A DNA stretch of 51,070 nucleotides, from NCBI GenBank assembly GCA_934101625.1, contig CAKORV010000004.1, positions 1-51,070 of the forward strand, in the 5' to 3' direction. A model generated the notes under the pieces. That model was not told the origin of the DNA. It saw only the letters and a program-made list of their open reading frames with translations, and did not search any database. The stretch's first letter is position 1. Every line of letters starts with the position of its first letter. The stretch is from an uncultured Bacilli bacterium. GTDB taxonomy: Bacteria > Bacillota_I > Bacilli_A > RF39 > UBA660. The translations under genes were made by a program, and so were the position numbers. This document shows positions 40,878 through 49,012 of this stretch, piece by piece.

Positions 40878-40922
40878 ATTATAGCATATTTTCTTGATAT
40901 TTTTCATTATTTATATTATAAT
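40878..40922. promoter_or_regulatory. Divergent promoters for ffh and the 41-kb unknown gene
   Basis: Rightward: TTGATA (40894-40899), 17-base spacer, TATAAT (40917-40922). Leftward: extended -10 TGCTATAAT with TATAAT at 40883-40878. Both are good sigma-A elements, packed into an 89-base intergenic region. Confidence 0.7.
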
Positions 40923-40948
40923 AGTGATATTTTCTAAGGAGGAAAATG

Positions 40949-41614
40949 ATGAAAGAAGAAAAAATTAAGGAATTTACACCTAGTTTAACTAAAAATTTAG
41001 GTAAAGACTATAGTAGTAAAACATTTGAAATTTATGAAATTACAATGAATAGTGAAAAACTAAGAGAGTTTAGACAAGCATATATTGATACATTTAATGG
41101 ACCTTTAGTTAATAGAATTATATCTTCAAGCCCAGTGTGGTTTAATTATGAAAGAGGTTTATTTGATGCTGATAAGGAATTAAAAGGAAGTTTCTTTGAA
41201 TTTGGTTTAGCACCTATAAGAAAGATTAAAAAGAGTTATATAGATAATTTTATTGATGTAGCACCTTTAAGAGATCAAGTAAAAGCTGTTAGATTTGAGA
41301 AAAAAGATTATTATATCTATACTCCAGTTGATATATCTAAAAAAGGTAGAACATATCAAGTAAGTCCTACTATTATGATTAATGAAGATATATTTAATAT
41401 GGCTAAGATACAAGCTAGAGATTTTTCTGGTTTAACTCTTAATGATTTAAGTAGATATAGAGATTTCTTTAAAGTTAGTGATGAACCTTATTTAGTTATC
41501 ACAGAGAATTGGTTAGAAGATTTATATAGAAATGGACATATTACTAAAGAAGAATATTTAAGAAGACTTGGTAAATATGAAGATGAGGTTAGACTAATTA
41601 AGACATTAAGATAA
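40949..41614 (+). CDS. Unknown conserved-looking protein between ffh and ylxM
   Basis: A 221-residue soluble protein with balanced alpha/beta composition (SKTFEIYEITMNSEKLREFR, WFNYERGLFDADKELKGSFF, YDISKKGRTYQVSPTIM-like segments). No signal peptide, membrane helix or recognised motif. Two adjacent ATGs (40946, 40949); the second is better spaced from AAGGAGG. It has its own strong promoter and terminator, so it is monocistronic, and it interrupts the otherwise conserved ftsY-ylxM-ffh order. Family unknown. Confidence 0.65.
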   Translation: MKEEKIKEFTPSLTKNLGKDYSSKTFEIYEITMNSEKLREFRQAYIDTFNGPLVNRIISSSPVWFNYERGLFDADKELKGSFFEFGLAPIRKIKKSYIDNFIDVAPLRDQVKAVRFEKKDYYIYTPVDISKKGRTYQVSPTIMINEDIFNMAKIQARDFSGLTLNDLSRYRDFFKVSDEPYLVITENWLEDLYRNGHITKEEYLRRLGKYEDEVRLIKTLR

Positions 41615-41616
41615 AT

Positions 41617-41646
41617 AAAATAGGTAGAATTTAATCTGCCTATTTT
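41617..41646. terminator. Bidirectional terminator between the unknown gene and ylxM
   Basis: aaaataggtaga pairs with tctgcctatttt (one wobble) around a six-base loop, followed by T-rich tracts on both strands; it overlaps the end of ylxM. Confidence 0.75.
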
Positions 41647-41924
41647 ATTATGCTTTCTAAATATTCTCTAGTATCTTTGTCTTTTATATTACTTATTGCT
41701 TCGTAAAGGTTAAATAATCCTAATTTTTCATCATATTCATTTAGTTTATCAGTAATTGTGTTAATAGTTTTACCTACTAATGATTTAGTTACTGATAGAT
41801 TTTCTCCTATTTCATTTAAAGATAAGTCTTCAAAATAGTAATACTCGAAATATTCTTTTTGTTTATCTGTTAATAAGTTTTTATAAATATCATATAACTT
41901 TATTATTTTTTCTCTTTCTATCAT
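41640..41924 (-). CDS. ylxM: YlxM/p13-like putative helix-turn-helix protein of the SRP operon
   Basis: A 94-residue protein of the UPF0122/YlxM family. It has a sigma-region-4-like helix-turn-helix (LTDKQKEYFEYYYFEDLSLNEIGENL, then VTKSLVGKTINTI). In many Bacillota ylxM lies directly between ftsY and ffh and modulates SRP GTPase activity. Here it ends the ftsY-nudix-ylxM operon, overlapping the Nudix gene by four bases. Length is slightly shorter than the usual 105-110 residues. Confidence 0.88.
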   Translation of the reverse strand: MIEREKIIKLYDIYKNLLTDKQKEYFEYYYFEDLSLNEIGENLSVTKSLVGKTINTITDKLNEYDEKLGLFNLYEAISNIKDKDTREYLESIIK

Positions 41925-42445
41925 GAAATCATATCCTTATATAAATAGAATGATATTAGAGTTTTAGGATCTGTTATTACTCTATTTTTGATTAGTGTTT
42001 CTATTTCTTCTAATTTATAGAATTTTACTTCATCAACATCATCATCTTCTTTTGGATTGGATAATACATTTTTTACTTTTATATAGTATATATTCATTTC
42101 GCCATCAGACATATTTTCTATTATTTTATAAGTTAATATTGGTTCATCTGTAATACTTATTATGTTATCTCTAGTAATTCCACATTCTTCTTCTAATTCT
42201 TCTATTATAATATCTTTCTTTGATATTTCTTTATCTAATGTTCCACATGGTACTTCTAATGTATCATAACCTATTATTGGTCTATATTGCTTAACTAAAG
42301 CCATTTCTCCATTTTCATTAATTACTATACCTGCTGAAGCACCTCTTAATTGAACTTTTGTAAAACTTTCTATTTTACCATTTCTTTCTCTTTCGCATTC
42401 ATAAATATTAACATATCCCTCATATAAGGTTTTTGTTATTTTCAT
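41921..42445 (-). CDS. Nudix hydrolase with atypical Nudix box
   Basis: A 174-residue protein like ADP-ribose pyrophosphatase: KVQLRGASAGIVINENGEMALVKQYRP, then GYDTLEVPCGT and a Nudix box. Aligned to the standard G-x5-E-x7-REUxEExGU, the box keeps the catalytic glutamates (EELEEECGI) but has Glu in place of the Arg and Ile at the first Glu position, with Glu one residue earlier. ATG 42445 follows AAGGAGTGGTAAA, which is formed by the last codons of ftsY. It sits between ftsY and ylxM. Confidence 0.85.
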   Translation of the reverse strand: MKITKTLYEGYVNIYECERERNGKIESFTKVQLRGASAGIVINENGEMALVKQYRPIIGYDTLEVPCGTLDKEISKKDIIIEELEEECGITRDNIISITDEPILTYKIIENMSDGEMNIYYIKVKNVLSNPKEDDDVDEVKFYKLEEIETLIKNRVITDPKTLISFYLYKDMIS

Positions 42446-42446
42446 T

Positions 42447-43415
42447 TTACCACTCCTTAAATAATCCATATATATAACTTTCTATATCAAAAGGTATCAT
42501 ATCATTTTCTTTTTCTCCTAGTCCAACAAATTTAACAGGTAAGCCTATTTCTTCTTTTACACCAAGTACTATACCACCTTTAGCAGTTCCATCTAATTTA
42601 GTTAATATAATTCCTGTTATATTAGTGACTTCTTTAAAATTTTTTGCTTGACTAATTCCATTTTGACCAGTAGATGCATCTATTACAAGTAGTGTTTCAT
42701 CAGCTGGAGTTCCTTGTTTCTTTTCAATTATTTTATTAATCTTTTCTAATTCTTTCATTAAATTAACTTTATTTTGTAAACGACCAGCAGTATCTATTAA
42801 GCATACATCAATATTTTCTTCATTTGCTTTAGTTAATCCTTCATAAACAACAGTTGCAGGATCTGTATCATCTCTTCCATAAAAAGATACACCCAATTTT
42901 TCTGCCCACATTTTTAATTGATTAACAGCACCGGCTCTAAAAGTATCTGCACCTATAAACATTACTTTTTTGCCTTCATTTTTCATTCTATAACCTAATT
43001 TAGCAATACTAGTTGTTTTACCTACTCCATTAACTCCTACAAATAAAATTGTAGTCATACCATTTTCATTATATTTAATCTTACTTGTTAGTGATTCGCC
43101 ATTTACATATATTAATAACAATTCATCAACTATAACTTCTTTTAAATATTCAAAGTCAGTAATATTTTCTTCTCTTACTCTTTTCCTTATCTTATTAATA
43201 AACTTTTCAGTAACTTTAGTACCTACATCTGCCATAATAAGAATTTCTTCTAATTCATCATAAAATTCATCGCTTATTTTAGTATATTTAATACCAAGTA
43301 AATTTAATTTATTTACAAAGTTATCTCTAGTTTTAGTAAGTCCTTCTTCATATTTTTCTACATTAGTATTTTCTTTACTAGAGAATGCTTTTTTTATTTT
43401 GTCAAATAATCCCAT
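42447..43415 (-). CDS. ftsY: Signal recognition particle receptor FtsY
   Basis: A 322-residue SRP receptor GTPase at the membrane. A short N-terminal charged stretch replaces a long acidic A domain. NG domain motifs are complete: VGVNGVGKTTSIAKLGYR, GADTFRAGAVNQL, DTAGRLQNKVNLM, TKLDGTAKGG and KFVGLGEKENDMIPFD. ATG 43415 follows AAAGGAGGGTAGTT. A promoter TTGAAA-17-TACAAT lies upstream on this strand. First gene of the ftsY-nudix-ylxM operon. Confidence 0.97.
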   Translation of the reverse strand: MGLFDKIKKAFSSKENTNVEKYEEGLTKTRDNFVNKLNLLGIKYTKISDEFYDELEEILIMADVGTKVTEKFINKIRKRVREENITDFEYLKEVIVDELLLIYVNGESLTSKIKYNENGMTTILFVGVNGVGKTTSIAKLGYRMKNEGKKVMFIGADTFRAGAVNQLKMWAEKLGVSFYGRDDTDPATVVYEGLTKANEENIDVCLIDTAGRLQNKVNLMKELEKINKIIEKKQGTPADETLLVIDASTGQNGISQAKNFKEVTNITGIILTKLDGTAKGGIVLGVKEEIGLPVKFVGLGEKENDMIPFDIESYIYGLFKEW

Positions 43416-43448
43416 AACTACCCTCCTTTGTAATTGTATCAAATTATC

Positions 43449-43477
43449 TAGACTTTTTCAATTTTTTGTAGTATAAT
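43449..43477 (+). promoter_or_regulatory. Promoter of rnjA
   Basis: TAGACT (43449-43454), a 17-base spacer and TATAAT (43472-43477), 45 bases upstream of the rnjA start. Confidence 0.6.
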
Positions 43478-43522
43478 TGTTGTATTGATTTTCTTTTATT
43501 AGAAATTTAGGAGGAATTTATT

Positions 43523-45208
43523 ATGAAAACACAAGAAAAAGAGACTTTTGTGTTCGCTTTAGGTGGACTAGGTGAAGTCGGTAAAAATATGTATGCAATT
43601 ATGCATGATGATGAAATTATTATAATTGACTGTGGAGTTATGTTTCCAGAGGATGATTTATTAGGTATAGATTATGTTTTAGCTGATTATAGTTTTTTAA
43701 AACAAAATGAAGATAAGGTTAAAGCATTATTTATTACTCATGGGCATGAAGACCATATAGGTGGTATTCCTTATGTACTTAATCATTTGAATATACCTGT
43801 TATTTATGCTCCTAAAGTTGCGAGTGAACTTATTAAGAAGAAATTAGATGATAGAAATGTAGTTTATAATAATATTATTATTTTAAATGAAGATATGAAA
43901 CCTAAGTTTAAACACTTTCAAGTTGAGTTTTTTAGAACTACACACTCTATACCAGATAGCTATGGAATAAGTATTATGACACCTAATGGAAGAGTTGTTA
44001 CTACAGGAGACTTTAAGTTTGATTTGACTCCTATTGGGCCAATGGCTAATTTAGGTAAGATGGCTAGTTTAGGAGAACAAGGGGTTAAGTTACTTTTATC
44101 TGATTCTACTAATGCTTTGATACCTGGTTTTTCTACTAGTGAAAGTGATGTAGATGAGGCTTTAAGTGATATTATTAGAAGTTGTACAGGAAGAATTATT
44201 CTTGCGACATTTGCATCTAATATTTATAGATTAATTCATATTATTGAGACTTGTAAGAAAAATAATAGAAAGATATGTCCTTTTGGTAGAAGTATGCTTA
44301 ATAGTATAGAGATTGCTAAAAGTTGTGGTCTTATTAAAGATAAAGATGTTATTATTACTACTGATGAGATGAAGAAAACTAAACCTGAACATTTATGTTT
44401 ATTGGTTACTGGTAGTCAAGGTGAACCACTAGCGGCTTTAAGTAGAATAGCTAATGGAGTTGACGCTAATATTACTTTAATGAAAGATGATACTGTTATT
44501 TTTTCTTCTTCACCTATTCCTGGTAATGCAATGAGTATTAATAGAGTTATTAATAAATTGTATTTGAAAGGAGCTAAAGTATATACTACTTCAAATGATG
44601 TTGATATTCATACAAGTGGACATGCTAAACAAGATGAATTAAAGTTATTGTTAAGACTTATTAAACCTGAATATTTTATGCCTGCTCATGGAGAATATAG
44701 AATGCTTCAAAGTCATGCTAATTTAGCTATTGAATGTGGTATGCCTAAAGATCATACATTTATTTTAAAAAATGGTGATATGCTTGCTTTATCAAAAGAT
44801 GGTGTTAGAGTTGCTGGAAGTATACCTATTAATGATATCTATGTAGATGGTAAGAGAATTGGTGATATTGGTACAAGTGTTATTAGAGATAGAAAGATAA
44901 TGAGTACTGATGGAGTACTTGCAGTTATATTGAATATTGATATGGACAAAAAAGAATTAACTTTAGAACCAAATATTACTACTAGAGGTTTTGTAGTTGT
45001 TAATGATAATAGTGAATTATTAATTAATTTACAAAGAAAAGTTAAGGCAATTGCATTAACAGAATTAAATAAATATAACTTTAGTATAATTGATTTAAAG
45101 AATAGAATTATATTAGATTTAAATGCATATATTATTGAACAAACTGGTAGAAGACCAATTATTATACCAATGATATTAGAAACAAAAAATACTAGAAATA
45201 ACTTCTAG
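43523..45208 (+). CDS. rnjA: Ribonuclease J
   Basis: A 561-residue metallo-beta-lactamase/beta-CASP ribonuclease with 5'-exonuclease and endonuclease activity, central to mRNA turnover and rRNA maturation. Active-site motif HGHEDHIGG (near residue 74), then TTHSIPDSYG, TTGDFKFD, SDSTNA, SSSPIPGNA, HTSGHAKQDEL and MPAHGEYRML all match. C-terminal dimer domain intact. Length is standard. RBS TAGGAGGAATTTATT. Its stop lies within the terminator stem. Confidence 0.97.
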   Translation: MKTQEKETFVFALGGLGEVGKNMYAIMHDDEIIIIDCGVMFPEDDLLGIDYVLADYSFLKQNEDKVKALFITHGHEDHIGGIPYVLNHLNIPVIYAPKVASELIKKKLDDRNVVYNNIIILNEDMKPKFKHFQVEFFRTTHSIPDSYGISIMTPNGRVVTTGDFKFDLTPIGPMANLGKMASLGEQGVKLLLSDSTNALIPGFSTSESDVDEALSDIIRSCTGRIILATFASNIYRLIHIIETCKKNNRKICPFGRSMLNSIEIAKSCGLIKDKDVIITTDEMKKTKPEHLCLLVTGSQGEPLAALSRIANGVDANITLMKDDTVIFSSSPIPGNAMSINRVINKLYLKGAKVYTTSNDVDIHTSGHAKQDELKLLLRLIKPEYFMPAHGEYRMLQSHANLAIECGMPKDHTFILKNGDMLALSKDGVRVAGSIPINDIYVDGKRIGDIGTSVIRDRKIMSTDGVLAVILNIDMDKKELTLEPNITTRGFVVVNDNSELLINLQRKVKAIALTELNKYNFSIIDLKNRIILDLNAYIIEQTGRRPIIIPMILETKNTRNNF

Positions 45209-45218
45209 TTTTTTTTAT
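45191..45218 (+). terminator. Terminator of rnjA
   Basis: actagaa-ataac-ttctagt hairpin followed by T8. The stop codon of rnjA is within the stem. Confidence 0.85.
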
Positions 45219-45439
45219 TTGCTACAACTATTTTCATCTATCTCATATGGACTTTCTGGTGTACCAATACCTGATTTAACTTTGGCACATTTTGAGATTG
45301 AGATAACTGGTCTAACCTCAAGAAAACTGTACACATCGTAATTGTAGTAATCCAAGCGACCAGGAACATTAGAAGCATTGATGAAAAACACGTACGATTT
45401 AGAATCAGCCCAGGACCCAAAAGAAAGTAACCACCATAA
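45215..45439 (-). pseudogene. C-terminal fragment of a C-type-lectin-like surface protein, no start
   Basis: An open frame of about 75 codons reads WLLSFGSWADSKSYVFFI, then DYYNYDVYSFLEVRPVISIS and a tail GIGTPESPYEI before TAA at 45215. The W-x-x-S ... V-R-P-V pattern is the C-terminal end of the DUF6273-like/C-type-lectin-fold domains on low-GC surface proteins. No start codon exists; the frame is closed upstream by TAG at 45496. By hand count 45241-45420 is about 39% GC, richer than its neighbours, suggesting transfer. Upstream on the same strand is leader-repeat copy 2, as if the 5' part of the gene had been deleted. Confidence 0.65.
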
Positions 45440-45460
45440 CTTATATTTTAGTATAAAATC

Positions 45461-45588
45461 ACTTGTGCCAATATATTTAAATCCACGAAAAAACTATGAG
45501 AATTAAATTTCACTACTTTATAGTTTTAATTATTTAATATCTCATAGTTCAACTCCCTTACCCTATATTTTAATTCTATCAAAATATA
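45461..45588 (-). repeat. Leader repeat, copy 2, with terminator-like hairpin
   Basis: Direct copy of the element at 269-427. Conserved ends (38 of 41 bases at 45461-45501) enclose a different, shorter loop. Arms 45493-45501 and 45540-45548 pair perfectly, followed by T6 on the minus strand, so it can terminate the hydroxyacyl-CoA dehydrogenase transcript. It precedes the decayed surface-protein fragment in the same orientation as copy 1 precedes an intact gene. Confidence 0.7.
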
Positions 45589-45617
45589 AAGTAAAATTCA
45601 ATTAATTCTTATAATTT

Positions 45618-46547
45618 CTAGTTATATTTATAAAACCCAATCCCAGTACTTTCACCTAACCTACCTTCATCAATATATTGTTTCAATAGCTTAGCCATAC
45701 CCTTAAAATTGTAAGGTGCTAAAAAAGAAGGTGTTTTAACATACATATTAACTATTTCATATGCAGTCTTAAGTCCAACAGTATCTAATATTCTAAAAGG
45801 TCCTTTAGGTGAACCAGTACCTTTAGTCCAAGCTTCATCTATACTTTTAAAATCACTTACTCCATTGACATATAAATCCAAGGCTGAAAACAAAAGTGGA
45901 ATTAACATAGAATTAAGTAAGTAACCACTTTTTTCTTTAAGTAAAGGAAGCGGTATCATTCTAATTTCTTTAGAAAATTCTATTACTTTATTAAAACTAT
46001 CATCACTAGTTTTATCATGTTTCATAACTTCCACTATATTATTTTTCCAAATAGTATTCGCAAAATGTAAACTTAAAAACTTATCACTTCTTCCAGTATA
46101 GTTTCTTAATTTACTTGGTAATATAGTAGAAGAATTAGTAACTAAAATAGTCTTCTCTTCTAATAACTTACTCATTTTAATAAATAAATCTTTCTTAGTA
46201 TTAATATCTTCTGTCATAGATTCTATAACTAAATCAGCATCTTTTAAAGCTTCTTTCATATCTAATTCTATTCTAATATTAACAAAAGCATCTTCTACTT
46301 TCTTTAAGCATTCATCTTTATTAAAATTATCTACATCACTTATACCATTACACCAATTATTTATAGATCTATCCATTTCTTCAATAGCTTCTATATAACA
46401 AGATTTAATATGTTCTAATTTAGGTGTAGTTCTACCTATACTTTCTTTACTTCTTAACCAAATAGTAACTTTCTTTCCAGAGTATGCACTTTGAAAAGCT
46501 ATTTGACTACCTAAAACTCCACCGCCTATAATAGTTATATTATTCAT
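45618..46547 (-). CDS. 3-hydroxyacyl-CoA dehydrogenase family protein
   Basis: A 309-residue NAD-dependent dehydrogenase. Rossmann motif GGGVLGSQIA at the start, DADLVIESMTEDINTKKDLF, the catalytic region SSTILPSKL ... LHFANTIWKNNIVEV with the dyad histidine, and a C-terminal helical domain (from about 185) with GYLLNSMLIPLLFSAL. It oxidises or reduces a 3-hydroxyacyl-CoA or similar 3-hydroxy acid. No beta-oxidation genes accompany it, so its substrate is open. RBS TAGGAGGTATT. It follows the DUF362 gene by eight bases. Confidence 0.88.
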   Translation of the reverse strand: MNNITIIGGGVLGSQIAFQSAYSGKKVTIWLRSKESIGRTTPKLEHIKSCYIEAIEEMDRSINNWCNGISDVDNFNKDECLKKVEDAFVNIRIELDMKEALKDADLVIESMTEDINTKKDLFIKMSKLLEEKTILVTNSSTILPSKLRNYTGRSDKFLSLHFANTIWKNNIVEVMKHDKTSDDSFNKVIEFSKEIRMIPLPLLKEKSGYLLNSMLIPLLFSALDLYVNGVSDFKSIDEAWTKGTGSPKGPFRILDTVGLKTAYEIVNMYVKTPSFLAPYNFKGMAKLLKQYIDEGRLGESTGIGFYKYN

Positions 46548-46555
46548 AATACCTC

Positions 46556-47434
46556 CTATAATTCTATTAATTCATATTGAATACTTCCAACACCCAATTC
46601 TTGAGCACTATCTATAATATGAACACCATTTCTAGATTCAATTCTTTCTACTAAATGATCTCTTCCTGGATCATTACTATTATATACTAAATCAATACAA
46701 GCTTTATCTAGAGCTACAGGATCCACACTAGCAAGTATTCCAATATCTTTCATACAAGGATCTTCTGCTACTGCACAGCAATCACAATCAACACTCATAT
46801 TACACATTATATTTATATAAGCAATATTATCTTTAAATAAATTAGTTATACTAGAAGCAGCATCAGCCATTGATTCCAAAAACTTATCTTGTTCTACATG
46901 AAACATATCTTCATAACTACCATTTTCTTTTCCTACACAATGAATATATCTCTTACCATAACTTGATGCACATCCGATTGAAAGTTGCTTTAAAGCCCCT
47001 CCAAATCCTCCCATAGGATGTCCTTTAAAATGTGATAAAACTAACATAGAATCATAATTCTTAATATGACTTCCTACATAATTCTTTTTAATTACCTTAC
47101 CATTAGGAATATCTAAACAAATATCTCCTTCACTATCCATAATATCAACATTAAAGTATTTACTCCAACCATGTTTATCCATTAATTCCTTATGTTTATC
47201 TGTAGTATTTCTAGCCCCTTCATAAGCAGTATTACACTCGACTACAGTACCATTAACTTTCTCTATAATTGGTACTAAAAATTCTGGTCTCAAATAATTT
47301 TGATTACCGTCTTCTCCAGAATGAACTTTAACAGCTACATTTCCCTTTAATTCTTTATTTAATTCTTCATAGATTCTTACTACATTCTCTTTAGTAATAT
47401 TCTTAATAAAATAAACCTTGCTTATCTTTATCAT
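46556..47434 (-). CDS. DUF362 domain protein
   Basis: A 292-residue DUF362 protein (VAVKVHSGEDGNQNYLRPEF, VLSHFKGHPMGGFGGALKQLSIGCAS, GILASVDPVALDKACIDLV). Many relatives carry a ferredoxin domain; this one has only a cysteine cluster (CNMSVDCDCCAVAEDPC, near 210-226) that could bind metal or Fe-S. The ATG at 47434 abuts AGGAG with no spacing and no better start is visible, so the start is uncertain or poorly translated. It is co-transcribed with the dehydrogenase. Function unknown. Confidence 0.82.
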   Translation of the reverse strand: MIKISKVYFIKNITKENVVRIYEELNKELKGNVAVKVHSGEDGNQNYLRPEFLVPIIEKVNGTVVECNTAYEGARNTTDKHKELMDKHGWSKYFNVDIMDSEGDICLDIPNGKVIKKNYVGSHIKNYDSMLVLSHFKGHPMGGFGGALKQLSIGCASSYGKRYIHCVGKENGSYEDMFHVEQDKFLESMADAASSITNLFKDNIAYINIMCNMSVDCDCCAVAEDPCMKDIGILASVDPVALDKACIDLVYNSNDPGRDHLVERIESRNGVHIIDSAQELGVGSIQYELIEL

Positions 47435-47467
47435 CTCCTACATATATTATAACAAAAATGAAGAATA

Positions 47468-48973
47468 TTATCTACTCTTCACTTCACTCGATATACCTTT
47501 TCCAGTATTCGGATATACAAAATTAGATATAAATAAATCAACCAGGAATACACTTATTAATATTGTACACAATACTTTCTTAAACTTATCATTTATTTTT
47601 TTATAGAAATTATCTAATATAGGCGCAAAGATATATGTAAATCCAACTCCACCCAATCCAAATACAATAAGTCCTTCTAAACATACTCTTCCTTTAATAT
47701 TTATAAAATACCCACTATAATTCCAATATCTCATATGTATAAAGGTTTCAAGTACCCATCCAAAAAAGTATTCTACTATACCACATAATATAAAAGATGC
47801 CACAAAAAGTTTAAAAGGATTATTATAATATTTCTTTAATAACAAAAGTATTAACACACCACCTATTCCATAAATAGGTATCCAAGGTCCATGCATCGTA
47901 CCACGATTAACAAATACTCCATCATTTATCAAATGTAAACTAACTTCCCATATCCAACCTACAAAACTAAATGTAAAGAAGAATAATATATAACTTATTA
48001 AAGAATATTCTTTTCTTTCACCAACTTTAATAGTAAACTTACTCCACACATCAGGATAAACACTAAGATTATCTTTATTTTCATAAAGTAATTTATCATT
48101 TAATAATTCACTCTTATAATCTTTCCTTAATCTATTAAATACTTCTAAATATATACTTTCTCTATAAACATTAGTATAAAATATATTTAATAAATCAAAA
48201 GTTACTATACCAAGTAATCTCCATAATAATATAGATATATCTAACTTAAACATATCCCACTTGTACCCATAAGTCATATCTTTACTAATTCTAAAAGCAT
48301 CTTTTAATTTAATATTAGGATTTTCAGCTAAGATATACTCAATCATCATATATTCATACTTTTTAATAAAATATCCAACTATTGTTAAACTCCATAATGT
48401 TAAATAAATATCTCTAACAAATAATATCCAAGATATACTAAACATCTTCTTTTTCTTATATGGATAAATAACTCTCTCCATTTTAGTCTTATTATAAGTA
48501 TTCTCTTCTAAAAAATATCTTTTCTTACCCACTACTAAAGGTTTTAATATAAAATTCTTAATAAAATATAAAACAATTGTAGATAAAAATATAATAACTG
48601 CAGAAGATAACCTACCACCAAGTATCTTATTTACACCATTTAACAATGTAAATATAAGACTCTTTGTTTCAGTTAATTCATTAATAAAAAGAGAAAGTAC
48701 ACCCTTAGTATATCTTTTAGATATTTCTTCTTCTATTTTCTTTTCTTTATTAGTTTTATCTAGAAGTTCATCTAAAATCTCAGTATTAGTTTTAATATCA
48801 TACTTATTAATTAAATCTATATTTGCTTTATTAGTTAAATCTACATCTAATATATTAGTATAAGTAACTTTACCATATACTAGTAATGAACATAAAAACA
48901 CAATTAATACTTTCTTAAAATAATTTCTTTTTACATTCTTTCTTGCTTCTTTTTTAATACTCTTTATATCCAT
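47468..48973 (-). CDS. Membrane protein: DUF975 domain fused to CmpB-type domain
   Basis: A 501-residue polytopic membrane protein. The N-terminal part begins as DUF975 proteins do (IKKEARKNVKRNYFKKVLIVFL) and contains NPNIKLKDAFRISKDMTYGYKWDMFKLDISI, split in the middle by RNIYL-type helices. The C-terminal 160 residues are a putative ABC-transporter type IV (CmpB) domain: SFVGWIWEVSLHLI, NRGTMHGPWIPIYGIGG, FGWVLETFIHMRYWNYS. Roughly nine to ten helices in all. RBS GTGGTGGTAGT. The two domains are commonly separate; function of both is unknown. Confidence 0.8.
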   Translation of the reverse strand: MDIKSIKKEARKNVKRNYFKKVLIVFLCSLLVYGKVTYTNILDVDLTNKANIDLINKYDIKTNTEILDELLDKTNKEKKIEEEISKRYTKGVLSLFINELTETKSLIFTLLNGVNKILGGRLSSAVIIFLSTIVLYFIKNFILKPLVVGKKRYFLEENTYNKTKMERVIYPYKKKKMFSISWILFVRDIYLTLWSLTIVGYFIKKYEYMMIEYILAENPNIKLKDAFRISKDMTYGYKWDMFKLDISILLWRLLGIVTFDLLNIFYTNVYRESIYLEVFNRLRKDYKSELLNDKLLYENKDNLSVYPDVWSKFTIKVGERKEYSLISYILFFFTFSFVGWIWEVSLHLINDGVFVNRGTMHGPWIPIYGIGGVLILLLLKKYYNNPFKLFVASFILCGIVEYFFGWVLETFIHMRYWNYSGYFINIKGRVCLEGLIVFGLGGVGFTYIFAPILDNFYKKINDKFKKVLCTILISVFLVDLFISNFVYPNTGKGISSEVKSR

Positions 48974-49012
48974 ACTACCACCACTAAGAATATTATATAG
49001 AAAAAGTAGAAC

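Noticed and set aside
45238..45420. A 60-codon minus-strand frame starting MGPGLILNRTCF as a gene
   Set aside because: It lacks a ribosome site and is the out-of-frame reading of the C-terminal lectin-like fragment, whose true frame gives the recognisable VRPV ending.
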